From the NCBI RefSeq assembly GCF_050624435.1, contig NC_134539.1, positions 142,448,025 through 142,512,024 of the forward strand: a stretch of DNA of 64,000 bases, written 5' to 3'. A program made the position numbers and the translations under genes. The DNA is from Tenrec ecaudatus (lineage: Eukaryota; Chordata; Mammalia; Afrosoricida; Tenrecidae). The notes beneath the pieces are model-generated. The model did no database searches. It saw only the letters and a program-made list of their open reading frames with translations, and had not been told where the DNA came from. This document shows, one piece after another, positions 23,161-34,190 of this stretch (its first letter is position 1; each line of letters begins with the position of its first letter).

Positions 23161-23244
23161 AAAAAAAGTGGATATATATATATATATATATAGTCAATTA
23201 ATCAATGATTTACAGATTAGATTATTTTTCTATTTAACAAGGTA

Positions 23245-23285
23245 TGAATAGGAGCTGTATAAGTCCCCAATAAAATGATTAAAAA
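23245..23285 (+). repeat. Very short LINE 3' end
   Basis: 'gagctgtataagtccccaat' then 'aaaatgattaaaaa', the last ~40 bases of the tenrec-type LINE. It is an extreme 5' truncation. Confidence 0.6.
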
Positions 23286-23289
23286 CAGC

Positions 23290-24775
23290 AACAATATAAA
23301 ACCTCCCAATGGCTTGTCTTTTTTCCATCATTTTTACCCATCTCCTTTTTGTTGGATATTTCTTCCCTTTCATCCAAGTTAACATCTGTCTATTCTATAG
23401 CCTGTTGCTTTCTTCCATTCCCTTCCCACCTTGGTATTCATCAAAGCCTGTTTCTTTAGATGTGAAAGCCTTTTTAAAAAAATTTTAAAAAATAATGATC
23501 TCATATAATATTTGCCTTTTTGTGATTGGCTAATTTAACTCAGCATAATATCTTCCAATTGCATCCATGTCAGGAGGTGTTTCACAGATTCATCATTCTT
23601 TGGGGATGTAATAATATTCCATTGTGTGTATGTACCAAAGGCTATTTATCCATTACTTCATTAATGGGCCTTCAGATGGTGAGGTAGTTTATTGTGCCAA
23701 CCTGGTTGATAAACACATGTGGAGTTAATTGAAGGGCGGAGGGATAAATGGCCTTTCTAGTTCTCTGGTCTCTTGCTTTCTGATGATTGGTCCAGGGTGC
23801 GGCTTCCTTAGCTTGTTCCCTGTTTCAGCTGGCAAGGCTCACTTCCTGTGAGACATCCCAGAGGAGAAGCCACATGGACCTACCCCGATGCAGCCCTGGG
23901 TGCTGGAGCAGCGGTGTGGAGACCCCTGCCAGCGCTGAGATGCTTACACATTCACTGACTCAGCTTTCCTCCTTCAGTTGGCGTCACTGTGTGTGTTTTG
24001 TGAGATGGAGAAGAACTTTGTGGATTGATGTTGGACAAATGGGCTATTGTTGGATTTGTGGGATTGGGCAGCACTGGGTTGGGATGTTTTCTTGATGTGC
24101 ACTTACCCTTTATATAAAACTCTCTGTTATACATAGGAGTTTCTGTGGATTTGTTTCTCTAATATACCCAGACTAACACAGTTGGTTTCTATCTTTCTAT
24201 GTTACTGTGAATAGTGCTACAGTGAAGATGAATGTGTACATATCTATTTGTGCTTTGATTCTTATTTCTTAAGGGTGTATATATATATACTAAGTACAGG
24301 GATTAATGGGTCATGATATTTCTCTTTCCATTTGTTTGAAGAAGTGCTGTACTGATTTACACAGTGGTTTTACTGTTTTACCTTCCCACTAGCAATGTAT
24401 AAGGACTATAGTCTCCACAAAGCTTCTCCAGCATTTGTTCTTTTCTGTTTTGTTGCATTTTGCTATCAGTGCTAGAATAAAGTAGTAGCTCACCTTGTTT
24501 TGATATGCATCTCTTGAATGGCTAGTGATCTTGAGCATTTCTTCAGATGTTTGTTGGCTGCTCGAATGTCGTCTTTGATGAACTATTTGTGTCCTCTGCC
24601 CATTTGAAAATTGGATAATTTGTCTTCTTGTTGAGGCATTGATATTTTCTGTGTGGATTTTAGAGATCAGGCCTTTGTCTGCTGTGTCATTGCCAACATT
24701 TTTTCTCCAGTCCATGGGCTCTTTTATACTCTTGGTGAAGTCCAGCTGTATTTTGTTTTTAATGAGTTGTCTGCA
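23290..24775 (-). mobile_element. L1 3' region, antisense, split by a solo LTR
   Basis: Complementary L1 3' text includes 'taatattccattgtgtgtat', 'tactgtgaatagtgctacag' and 'ttgatatgcatctcttgaat'. The minus frame at 24389-24781 reads L1 ORF2 C-terminal-like text (GRKNVGNDTADKGLISKIH). The element is cut at 23680-24180 by the LTR-like insertion. Confidence 0.75.
23680..24180 (+). mobile_element. Solo LTR-like element, copy 2
   Basis: The 501-bp element starts 'tgaggtagtttattgtgcca' and ends 'cccagactaacaca', flanked by gatgg (23675-23679) and gttgg (24181-24185), a 5-bp duplication with one mismatch. A TATA-like 'tttatataaaactc' lies at about 24110. The insertion cleanly splits an L1. It is the same family as the element at 19053 but inverted. 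No retroviral coding region accompanies it, so it is a recombined solo LTR if the assignment is right. Confidence 0.7.
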
Positions 24776-24899
24776 ACCCAAAGCAATTTGTTAACTGTGC
24801 TCTCCTGAGTAGTATTTTATGATTTATAATTACCACATGTTTGATCAAATAACATAATGTATCATCTATAAAGTATTACCAACTCACCGTTTTTGTACA

Positions 24900-25150
24900 A
24901 ATTTTTATTAAGAACAAATTTGCCTTCAAACTGACACAGCACTCCTTTTGTGTCCTTAAATTTTTTTTGTTGTTGCAAACAGGCTCTCCATGTCTGCCTT
25001 CCTCCTCTCCCCACTTTGTAATCTTACTGATAACTACTAGATCAAGCTTGTTTATGTAGCTTATACCAAAGGCAGTCAGTATAAGACATGGGAAAAATAG
25101 TGATGGTTCGTACCTCTAGTTAATACTAAATTTTGATCACCATTTTAGTC
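24900..25150. other. Intron 1, AT-rich, unassigned
   Basis: No clear repeat or gene. Confidence 0.3.
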
Positions 25151-25246
25151 AATGGTTATTTATTACCTACTAGGTGCCACTCTTGCCAGTTCTTTTTTAA
25201 AAAATTCTCTTAAGTTTGAGACTTGGATGACTGGAAAGATATACCA

Positions 25247-25354
25247 TGTATATACTTGAGTATAAGCCTCCCGAATATCAGCGGAGACACCTAATTTTAC
25301 CACAAAACTGCATTAAAACATGCAGAAAAACTTGGCTTATACATGAGTATATCC
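25247..25354. mobile_element. Short inverted-repeat element (MITE)
   Basis: The left end TATATACTTGAGTATAAGCC and the reverse complement of the right end, ATATACTCATGTATAAGCC, form terminal inverted repeats around ~65 bases containing 'cctaattttaccacaaaact'. The superfamily is uncertain. Confidence 0.5.
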
Positions 25355-25361
25355 GATAAGC

Positions 25362-25364
<3 letters not shown>

Positions 25365-25406
<42 letters not shown>
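25365..25406. repeat. (CA)n microsatellite
   Basis: An uninterrupted AC/CA run of about 21 units directly follows the MITE. Confidence 0.95.
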
Positions 25407-25408
<2 letters not shown>

Positions 25409-25515
25409 AATTTACAGATAAAGAAACAGAGGCCTTGAAAGACTAATTAGATTGCCCATGCTCACAAAACCAAGAAGTGGCAATTGGGAACGTGTCTAGA
25501 CCCTTCAGTTTTTCC

Positions 25516-26995
25516 TATTATACAATTATAGTTAACTTTCTGTTTCATATGAAAAAAAAATGTGATAATAATGATAATTTTCAGACAGATTTCCAGAAAC
25601 CTAATTTCCAGTGCTGTTAAATTTTTAGTGCTGTTTCTGATTTGGTGTAGGTTCTGGGATCATTAAAATACTTTGTCTTGGATTTTCTGATGCTGCTCTC
25701 TTACGAAGTTTGGCCTCCCATCTGGTATCTTCTGCTTTCTGTATTTGTCAATTTCAGAAACCAGAGACTGATCCTGGTATGCTTTCTAGATGTTTAAGGT
25801 GGTGGAAGTGGGGAAGCTAAGAAAAGGTATGTAGCATTAAAATTTTTGGAATGTAGCTCCTGTTTGGAGGACTAATGGATTTGACTTTGTGTACACTTCT
25901 TGATGAAATCTTGGAAGAACTTATCTTGGAAGGTAGATATTGTAATAAGAGTATTTGTTATAACTAGTCATCATTATTGCTATCATTAACTATATATTTA
26001 GTCAATAACAGTTCAAATTCGCTAGCATACTTTGATGTCTTAAAAGTCAATATAGCTGTTCAACTAATGCTTATAAAATGACAAGTTTATTTGCAATCTT
26101 CCAGATGATCTAATAACCATGCTTATTAAAAATAATTGTGATTACATTTTTAAGATAAGAGTTATGATGAGAGGATGTCATTCTTATTTTTTCTTTAAGT
26201 ACTTTTTTAGCCCCTTTAAAGAATAACATGGAGACAGCTTCCAAACTCCTTTAACTTCACAAAAAGTAAATCAGACTCCCCAAGGCTGAATGAGGTGGTA
26301 GTCAGATATGCCTCTACCCTCCAAACTTTTAAACCCTACTACCCTGCTGAGTTTGATAATTTATTGTAGTGGCCACACAGAATGCAAAAAATACTCATGA
26401 TTATGGAGTTTATTGGGGGAAGTTAACAGGTTAAAATTCAGCCTCCTCCTCGCAACACCAGCAGGCAGGCCTCTGTGCTCCTTGCCCTGTCAGCTACACA
26501 GCTCTTTGGCCTCTGCCCTGTTTGAGGAATATTTTAGTGCTTCTGCAAAGTACCCAAAGGGTATGCTATTCCACCAAAAGCCTCATACCAAAATAAACTC
26601 AATTCCTCAATTAAGTTCCTGGAAGCACTCTGTTGGCACTCAGCTTTATACATTCTGTGGGTCTGGAGGCTCACTGCTCTCTCTTGGGCTTTGGCTTTTG
26701 ATTCCACTGTGGGATTCCTCTGTTGCTCCTGTGATGGACAAGTATTCAGATGTATGCACCTACCATTAAAGTCAAAGATGAAGATATGAAAGAATTTTAC
26801 CATCATCTTTAATCATAATCGATCAGACCTGCAGTCAACTTGCACTGATAGTTACTGGTGATTGAAATGTGAAAATAATAGGCAGCCGAATAATGATGCA
26901 TAGTTTTGGTATTTCCCTGTGTATACCTCTGTCATTGAATTTTACATGATATGACTCTATCTATGGGACTCTATGTTAGAGCCTTCTTAAGACTG
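25516..26995. other. Intron 1, no recognised element
   Basis: About 1.5 kb without a diagnostic repeat. The open frame at 26413-26769 (118 codons, +) has no domain I recognise, no coding-exon context and overlaps a minus frame, so I do not call it. Confidence 0.35.
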
Positions 26996-26999
26996 TAAG

Positions 27000-27187
27000 A
27001 TTATGGAGTGCTGGGTAGCATTGTTGGGTAAGTGTTAGGCTGCTAACCTCAAGGGTGGCTGTTCAAACCCACCAGCTTCTCTGTGGGAAATATGAGTCTG
27101 TCTGCTCTGATAGAGATTCACAAAGCCTTAAAAGCCCTATATTGGGTCCTGTGAGTCAGAATCAACTTGATATCAGTGGGTTAAATA
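27000..27187 (+). repeat. Afrotherian SINE
   Basis: 'gtgttaggctgctaacctca', 'ctgttcaaacccaccagctt' and 'gtgagtcagaatcaacttga'. Confidence 0.8.
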
Positions 27188-27679
27188 GAAGCTTTGAAGG
27201 CATTTATTTCAAAAATAGGTTGAGTAATAGAAAACAAGAAACTACCAAATTTGAGGCAATATTGCCATCTGTATTTTGTGTGTTTTAGAAATAGGGAAGT
27301 GTTAGTTACGCCCAAGAATATATCTGGTAAAAAAATTTAGCTAATACATGTTACTAAAATAAAACTTTTGCTTTGGGCATATTTTGGTTTCTTGATTTTA
27401 CTTACAATATTTAGTACCTGGACTTAGTCCTCTAAAATAACAGTTTAATTTTAGCTCTAGAGACACAGTAAACCTGTTCATTATATAGTTTAGAGAAACC
27501 AAGGGAAAGCAAATGATCCAGGAAGTGGCAATGGTAGTTCTGTAAATACTCTTCTTTCTTCCATTTGACCTTTTATTGAACTGGTGACAAAACATTCTGT
27601 AATATAAAATATTACATTAGAAATGTAAAATATTAGAAAATGCCTAAAGAACTCTACCTTAAAAATTATTTTCATAATT

Positions 27680-28090
27680 GTATTATTTTCCTAGAACTGC
27701 TATAACAAAATGCCACAAAGCAGGCAGCTTGGAATGACAGAAATATTGCCTTACAGTTTTGGAGGCTAAAGTCTGAATTTAGAGTATCAGCATGGCCATG
27801 CTCTTTACAAAGGTTCTGTGATTTCTGTTAGCCTTACCATATCCTTGCTTGGAGCTGTAGCATAACTTCACCTCTATCTCCGTGTTCACATGGCTGCCTT
27901 CCCTCTGAGTGTCTGTTGTCCCTTCTCTGATGAAAACGCAATTCTTACTGGATTAGGACCTACTTCGTTCCAGTATGGCCTCATGTTATAGATGTGGGCT
28001 CCAAATGATCCTATTTTCCAATTAAGGCCACATTCATGGGTCATGGAGCTTAGGATTTCAATGTATTTTGTTTGGACGCTATGGAGGGTA
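27680..28090 (+). repeat. Ancient mammalian LTR-like repeat
   Basis: 'ttcctagaactgctataaca' then 'ttacagttttggaggctaaa' and 'atggctgccttccctctgag' resemble the old ERVL-type LTRs found across placental mammals. It is diverged, with uncertain ends. Confidence 0.45.
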
Positions 28091-28289
28091 GGTGGGGAAA
28101 CAATTCAAAAAATGATTATGGATATTTTTTTGAGGGATACATGTGCTACTGAGTGTACTGAGTAATTGTAGATTGGTGAAATAAATGAGGACGTAGTCAA
28201 CTTAGGAGGCAAAAATTTCTGGAGATTTCTTTCCTCACCCTCTGAGGTCTTATCTACTGTGTGGGGGATTCAAGGAAATTTTTTTACTG

Positions 28290-28460
28290 ATTTTTGGAGA
28301 TACTTTAAAAATTATCATTTACTTTTAGAGATGAAAATGAACTGGTAGAGAAAATGGTTGCATAATACTGTGAATGTACTGGGTACCACTGAATTGTAGA
28401 TGTTGAAACGGTTAATTTTGTTATATGAATTATACTTCAGTGGAGGGAAAAATAGTAATG
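28290..28460 (+). repeat. Old L1 3' end fragment
   Basis: 'ttgcataatactgtgaatgt', 'ccactgaattgtagatgttg' and 'gaattatacttcagtggagg' follow a common mammalian L1 3' terminus. Confidence 0.45.
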
Positions 28461-28494
28461 AATTTAGGGTTGGAATAAGGGAAAGTAAATATTT

Positions 28495-28615
28495 CATGCC
28501 TACTAAAAGCTAAACACTATTCTAGATACATTGGATATATTTCTTGCAATAACCCTAATAGTAGATACTTGTTTTATAGATAAATTGGAGACATAGTTTC
28601 TATTAAGTCTTAAAA
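28495..28615 (-). repeat. MIR-like fragment
   Basis: 'ctaaacactattctagatac' and 'ttttatagataaattggaga' match diverged MIR. Confidence 0.4.
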
Positions 28616-29574
28616 TTCACAGAGCTGTGTTTTAAATAACTCTTTGATGGGAAATTTTTGCATTTTCCCTCATTTTATATTATGTGCTTTCAAACTAACA
28701 CCTCTGGATTTGAAAGTGGTCATACGTACAGTTTTTTATAAATACATGTGGTCTGATATTTGCCAATCTGAGGTTGTCCTTGCACCTACTAAAATAAAAA
28801 TAACAGTAATTGTGACTCTTCCCTCTATGGCTTTGTAAATATGTGGAAGATTAAAAATTCTAACAAATTAAAAAACTTAAATTTGTTAAATTTATTAATT
28901 TTAAATAAAATTAAGTTTTAATTAATTAAAGCTATTAAAATAATAATTTTTAATAAAATGCTTTAGAAAAGGAAATCCTGAGGCAATGGCTTTTTATTAA
29001 AGTAACTAAAATGAAAAAAAACCCACCAAAACTGTAAATTTGAGTCCTCATGGTATTATCTATGTTACCAGTTTTCCTCTCCGACACCAATGGTATAATA
29101 CTCAGTAGAAACTCTATGTTTCTCTATCAGAAGAGGGTTTTTTCCCTCCTCTTCACTGCTGTCTGATGCTAAAATTTTCCCCTTTATATCAATACTCATC
29201 TCCATTTGGGTGCAATAGATCGTTAGGTTACTTAGATCAGGGTTGTTCCACACATGTAGAACACATATATTGAATCAATAGCTTAGGGCTAGAGAAAGGA
29301 TGGGCATCTCTAATTATCCATGGTCAATGGATACTGAGATGATAGTTTGTGGGTTACTAGTTTATGGGTTACAAACACTGCCATGTTTTGAGCTTCTCCA
29401 TTGTTTCTGGAGAGAGATGTTGAAGAAGCTCTATGTCCTCTATCAAAACAAGGAGAAGGGACTGAAGATGGGACCGACCATCAATTACTCATATGCAAGT
29501 TGAGATGGAAATGAGAGACAATTAAAATGACCCCAAGAGGAAAAATTTGACCGTGACTATATCCCACCTGAAGA
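28616..29574. other. Intron 1, AT-rich, no recognised element
   Basis: It includes a very AT-rich stretch at 28850-28960 of TTAAT/ATTAA blocks. No gene is supported. Confidence 0.35.
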
Positions 29575-30316
29575 GAAGAACATGTTAAGAACAGATTTAA
29601 CACACTGAGCACTAATGATGGTTGGGGAATGGCATCTGGAACAGTATACAAATAAAAAACAAAAGGTTATTGAAAGGACAGTGTGAGGGGAGGTCAGATG
29701 CTCACAGGCATCTTCCCTGAAGGCAGTCCCTGCCAGTCTCCCCACACCACAGGGGTGGGAGCTTGCCACCATTAGCTTGGTTCTTGTAGGTGGAGTTCAC
29801 ACCCTACTGATAATGGTATCTATCAGTTGAGCCAGGGAACAGGCCAAACCAGCTCTGTGACATCCAAAGTTAAGCTACCATCCTGTATCTAGGATCCACC
29901 CATCTTGCCACATGTATACCCCCAATCCCTCCTTTTCCTATTGCGTGGTTACCCCTAGATCACCCCCTCCCATTACTGTATTATATAGCACAGCCCCTTC
30001 CTGTGACGTATGTCCTCACCTGTGATTAGGGGGCTCGCATGTCCCCAGAGAATATAAAAAGCCTGGGCTAGCATTAAGCTCGCTCTCTCCTTCCACGTGG
30101 ACCACCAAGCGGGGCTGAGGTGAGCACGCTACCATGAATCGTGTCTGACTCCGTTTATTTCAATACTTCACTTCTATCTCTCATGCTCTCTATAACTTTA
30201 CTATGATCTTTACTTATTATCGCTGTACAATTGCGCCTACTGGACCTGTAATGATGTGTTAGGGGCTGGCTTCCCCTGACAGGACAGAAAGAAATGACTA
30301 GTCAATGTTTCATTCT
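29575..30316 (+). mobile_element. RTE LINE fragment split by a solo LTR
   Basis: 'agaagaacatgttaagaaca' and 'caaaaggttattgaaaggac' parallel the RTE copy at 41210-41340. The sequence resumes after the LTR with 'aaagaaatgact'. Confidence 0.6.
29682..30281 (+). mobile_element. Solo LTR of an endogenous retrovirus (class II-like)
   Basis: This 600-bp element begins TG ('tgtgaggggaggtcagatgc') and ends CA ('ggcttcccctgaca'). It is flanked by the perfect 6-bp duplication ggacag at 29676-29681 and 30282-30287. A TATA box 'agaatataaaaagcc' lies at about 30050-30065, with a promoter-like C/T-rich segment ('ctcgctctctccttccacgt') just downstream. A 6-bp duplication is characteristic of betaretrovirus-like integrases. 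There is no internal viral sequence, so LTR-LTR recombination has removed it. The perfect duplication suggests a relatively recent insertion, here within an RTE fragment in intron 1 and in the sense orientation of the host gene. Confidence 0.85.
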
Positions 30317-30324
30317 GTGTACAT

Positions 30325-31162
30325 TGGGGGTGCTCACACTTTTCCAGCATGCGAGCTACTTATAAAATGATCTACCAACTACAGAAATGTAAAGCATATA
30401 TTTTATTTATTTTACTACATTTATTCATAAAGGCATTGAGAATTCTTTATATATATAATGCATGTTTATGTACCTTGCATAACTGCATGAGTCCATATTG
30501 CACAACAGAACACAATTAACTATTTACATTTTTGTCATTACTTGAGTTGAATCTGATGACTTGCACTGAATGGAATGAGCCAGGGATGCATAGTCCAGAC
30601 AGTGGCTGCTGACAGCCAGCCTCAAGCACACTTTCAGAGGATCATCAGTCATGGTGGAACGGTACTTGGGCTTAAGGATCTTGATGTGGGAAAAGGCTAA
30701 CTCATAATTAAGTAGAACCAAATAATGCAGTCAAGGAGGTAGCATATTTTCTCATGTTTGGATACTTTCCCTCTGCAAGTAAGTTCCAGAACTGTTCATG
30801 AGCTCTGGACTTCAGCTGAATGGCGGCTTGTGGTATCAAAATCTCCCGTTCCGTATGAAAGTGATACATTTTTGTCTTCTTACTTGGTCCAGCTCCCCCA
30901 CTCATTTTAATACCCTTTCTTACGTTTAAGAGGAAAAAATGAGGTCTAATAATTGGTGAAAGCGTGTCAGTTTTGCTGCACTTAGCTCAGTTGTGTGCGC
31001 ATACGTTTGACACCTAAGATTGCATCTGATTGGCTACACTGTATATCACGTAAGTGACGGAATTGATGATAGGCTACGTCTATTGTTTTAATGCCATGAA
31101 ATCTACCCACACTACATTTGCGATCGACTAGTAGATCGTGATCGATGTATTGAGCACCCCTG
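30325..31162 (-). mobile_element. Internally deleted hAT transposon (second hAT family)
   Basis: The ends are TGGGGGTGCTCACAC (left) and, as reverse complement of the right end, CAGGGGTGCTCAATAC. The flanking 8-bp duplication gtgtacat is perfect (30317-30324 and 31163-31170). The minus strand encodes a short N-terminal piece starting MSGGAGPSKKTKMYHF at 30905. That piece runs, apparently across a deletion, into a hAT C-terminal dimerisation segment (FWNLLAEGKYPNMRKYATSL, then an LTALFGST block). A second minus frame at 30721-30524 continues it (NYELAFSHIKILKPKYRSTM). This resembles hAT transposases related to the GTF2IRD2-type domesticated proteins. The catalytic core is missing, so it is non-autonomous. 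Confidence 0.85.
30524..30905 (-). pseudogene. hAT transposase remnant (N-terminus fused to dimerisation domain)
   Basis: Two minus-strand frames (30905-30708 and 30721-30524) cover a translation start and the C-terminal dimerisation region. Between them are a stop and a frame change. The RNase H-like catalytic core with its DDE residues is absent, which points to a large internal deletion before or at transposition. It could not make an active transposase. Confidence 0.7.
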
Positions 31163-31291
31163 GTGTACATAGTGTGGAAAATGGAATTAAAAGATAGTGG
31201 GTTTTTCCTATGAATTTTTTGAAGCTCCTTCATATATAGATATATCCTAGTTGTAAAAATTTGTTTAATTATATTAGAGGAACGTTTTAAA

Positions 31292-33299
31292 AAATATATA
31301 TATCATTTTATTGGAGCCTTGTGCAACTCATCACATTCCATATATACATCCATTGTGTCAAGCATATTTGTACATTCGTTGCCCTCATCATTCACCTTCT
31401 ACTTGAGCCCTTAGTATCAGCTCCTTATTTTTCCCCTCCCTCCCCGCTCCCCATGAACCCTTGATAATTTATTGTTTTATCATATCTTACACTGTCTGAC
31501 ATCTCCCTTCACCCACTTTTCTGTTGTCTGTACCCCAGGGGGCGGTTATATGTAGATCCTTGTACTTGGTTTCCCCCTTTCTACTGCACCCTCCCAGTAT
31601 TGCCACTCTCACCCCTGGTCCTGAAGGGATCATCTGTCCTGGATTCCCTGTGTTTCCAGTTCCTATCTGTACCAGTGTACATCCTCTAGTCTAGCCGGAT
31701 TTGTAAGGTAGAATTGGTATTATGATTGTGGGGGGGCGGGGGTGAGAAGCATTTAAGTACTAGAGGAAATACTAGAGGAAAAATGTTTCATCATTGCTAT
31801 TACTGCACCCTGACTGACTCGTTTACTTCCTGAGACCCTTCTGTAAGAGGATGTCCAGTTGCCTACAGAGAGGCTATGGGTCCCCAATCTGCACTCTCTC
31901 TCATTCACAGTGAAGAGATTTTTTTGTTCTTTGATGCCCGATACCGGATCCCTTCAATACCTTGTGATCACAAAGGCTGGTGTGCTTCTTCCATGTGGGC
32001 TTTGTTGCATCTGAGCTAGATGGCTGCTTGTTTACCATTCAAGCCTTTAAGACCCCAGACGCTATATCTTTTGATAGGCAGGCACCATCAGCTTTTTTTT
32101 TTTTTTTTTTTTAACCACATTTGCTTATGCACCGATTTGTCTTCAGCAATTGTGTCGGGAAGGTGAACGAGCATCATGGAATGCCAGTTTAATAGAACAA
32201 AATGTTCTTGCATTGAGGGAGTACTTGGCTGGAGGCCCAATGTCCATCTGCTACCTTAATACTAAACCTATAAACATATGCATATAGCTCTATTTCCCCA
32301 TCATCATCATATAAACATATTTACATATGTACATGCCTGTATTTAGATCTCTATAAATGCCCTTTGCCTCCTGGTTCTTTTCTCTGTTTCCTTTTACTTT
32401 CCTCTTGTCCCACTATCATGCTCAGCCTTCATTTGAGTTTCAGTAATTCCTCTTGGTTACATTGCCCTTGATCAAGTCCTACTAGGCCTCTTAACACCCT
32501 CCTCACCACTGATTTTGATTCACTTGTTGTTCCCTTGTTCCTGGGTTTATTAACACAACTTCTTTTCCCCCACCTCCCCCTCTCACATGTCCCCCAGAAC
32601 CATCGGTCCTGTTGTTTTCTCCTCCAGATTGCTTATTCAGCCTATCTAATCTAGATAGACCTGCAGAGATAATAATATGCACAAAAACAAGACTAAGCAA
32701 AACAAAGCAACAAAAGAAAACCAACAACAAACCAGTGAGAAAAAAAAATAAAAGAAAAGCCTGTAAATTTAGTTCAAGGTCTGTTTGTTGACCTTTTAGA
32801 GTGTTTCCCTGTCTGATGGGGTGCCACACCCTGGCCCCAAAGTCTATTTTTGGTACTCCCTCAGGACTTCCTTGCTCTGCTGCCCCTTGCTGATCTGTTG
32901 CACGCCCATTAGTGTTTTGCCTTAGTGTGCTGGGGTCAGATTGGGCACAATTCCCACACTGGGTCTCCAGTGTTGTCTCCTGTAGGGCTATGGGTCAGTA
33001 AGGGATGTCGTGTCTCAGTGCTGCTGGCTATATGTTCCTCACTATGCATTGGCTGCTCTGAGCAGGGATATTGTTCTCTAGTCTTGGTGGGCCAGGATGT
33101 GCTCCACTCTCTCTTCCTCCCCCTTCATTTCCTCCTGTGTGCTCTGATCAGACATGTCCCTCTCCCTGAGCTGTAGCTTCAGTGCTGTCCTCTAAAGTAT
33201 TTGGGATTGGGACCGGCCCCCAGACCTCTCTACTGGTTCCCTGCTTCATGCTGGTATGTTGGCTTTCACGTCTTGGAGCAGTGGGTTGAAGTCTGGTCC
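31292..33299 (-). mobile_element. Tenrec-type LINE 3' region, 2.0 kb, antisense
   Basis: The terminus complement ('atcattttattggagccttg') is at left. The element is flanked by a 17-base duplication, tagaggaacgttttaaa (31275-31291) and tagaggaacattttaaa (33300-33316), with one mismatch. It contains one copy of the internal ~225-base unit (about 31945-32170), an oligo-T run at 32094-32112, and the distal segment shared with 8850-9395. No LINE protein is encoded, although 2 kb is retained. Confidence 0.85.
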
Positions 33300-33520
33300 T
33301 AGAGGAACATTTTAAAGAACATTTTAGATAGGTTCTGTTCTGAAATCTTGGAAAATATATCATTTTTTCTCCTGTACTGTTCTGTGAATTTTAATTTTGT
33401 AAGTGTGTTAAAAGATGTGTACCTTGTAGGTAAACCTCATTCAACTATCTTTTTTAAAAAAATTCAATGTCTTTCCCCACTACCCCTCAATTATTTTATG
33501 CTCTCACTTTATTTAGGATT

Positions 33521-33672
33521 TATCCTGGTGGCTCTGTCGGACAAGGTTGGGCTGTTAATGCAAGGTCAGTGGTGCAAACTGACCTGCCCCACTTTTTAGA
33601 GAAAGATGCGGCGGTGTGTGCTTTTGTAAAGAGTTGTATGAGCCCCTAATAAAATGATTTTTTTAAAAAGAG
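33521..33672 (+). repeat. SINE/LINE-tail chimera
   Basis: The left ~105 bases are SINE-like ('ttgggctgttaatgcaaggt', 'gagaaagatgcggcggtgtg'). At 'tgtaaagagtt' the sequence switches to the LINE terminus ('gtatgagcccctaataaaat') plus A-rich tails. The junction falls where SINE 'taaagagttacag' and LINE 'aagagttgtatga' share 'aagagtt'. Confidence 0.65.
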
Positions 33673-33754
33673 CCCCAAATAAAATTATTTATTAAAAAAG
33701 GTATATGGTCTCAAACACTAAGGAGCAGTTTTACTGTGTGCTTTATAGAATCTG

Positions 33755-34010
33755 AGCGAAACCCTAGAGGTGTAGTGATTATGTGTTGGCCTGCGATCTG
33801 CATAGTCCACAGTTTGAAACCAGCTGCTCCATGTGAGAAAGACAGGGCTTTGTACTCTCGTCAACTGTTAAGAGTTTTGAAAATCACATGGATAGTTCTA
33901 CTCAGTCCTATAGGGTCAATGACTCGTCCATGAACTCAATAGCAGTGTTGTAGGATCTCTGTGAGTTGGAATTCACTTGATGACTGTGGATTTGGTTTTG
34001 TTTTGGTGAC
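33755..34010 (+). repeat. Afrotherian SINE
   Basis: 'gaaaccctagaggtgtagtg', 'ccacagtttgaaaccagctg' and 'ctctgtgagttggaattcac'. The tail is unusually long, with a duplicated 'cctatagggtcaatgactcg' segment before the canonical end. Confidence 0.7.
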
Positions 34011-34190
34011 TTTGGGAGTCCCTGGGAAGTATAAATGGTTATCGTAGTTGACTGTTGACCCAAAGGGTTGGATTTGGAGTCTTTCAAAAAAGGCACCTTG
34101 GAAGCAAGGCTTCAGCCATGGAGAACATTTGTTCTGTACTCAACATGGGCTCTCATGAGTCAAAATCAACTCCAGAGCAGTTTTTAAAAA
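34011..34190 (+). repeat. Afrotherian SINE, diverged
   Basis: 'tgggagtccctgggaagtat', 'aagcaaggcttcagccatgg' and 'gggctctcatgagtcaaaat'. Confidence 0.55.

Larger units (their letters stand above)
25150..25515 (-). repeat. MIR-like SINE with MITE and microsatellite inside
   Basis: 'ttattacctactaggtgcca' at left and 'tttacagataaagaaacaga' at right fit MIR halves. Between them lie a terminal-inverted-repeat element (about 25247-25354) and a CA microsatellite. Confidence 0.5.

Noticed and set aside
23160-23200. AT dinucleotide run as a possible CRISPR or array-like structure
   Set aside because: Simple microsatellite of about 11 units. No spacer-repeat pattern exists anywhere in the window.
26413-26769. 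118-codon + frame in repeat-poor intron
   Set aside because: No domain, no convincing acceptor or donor, and an overlapping frame on the other strand.
29682-30281. Possible complete provirus around the LTR
   Set aside because: The target duplication closes directly on the single LTR. There is no internal gag/pol/env-like sequence or second LTR.
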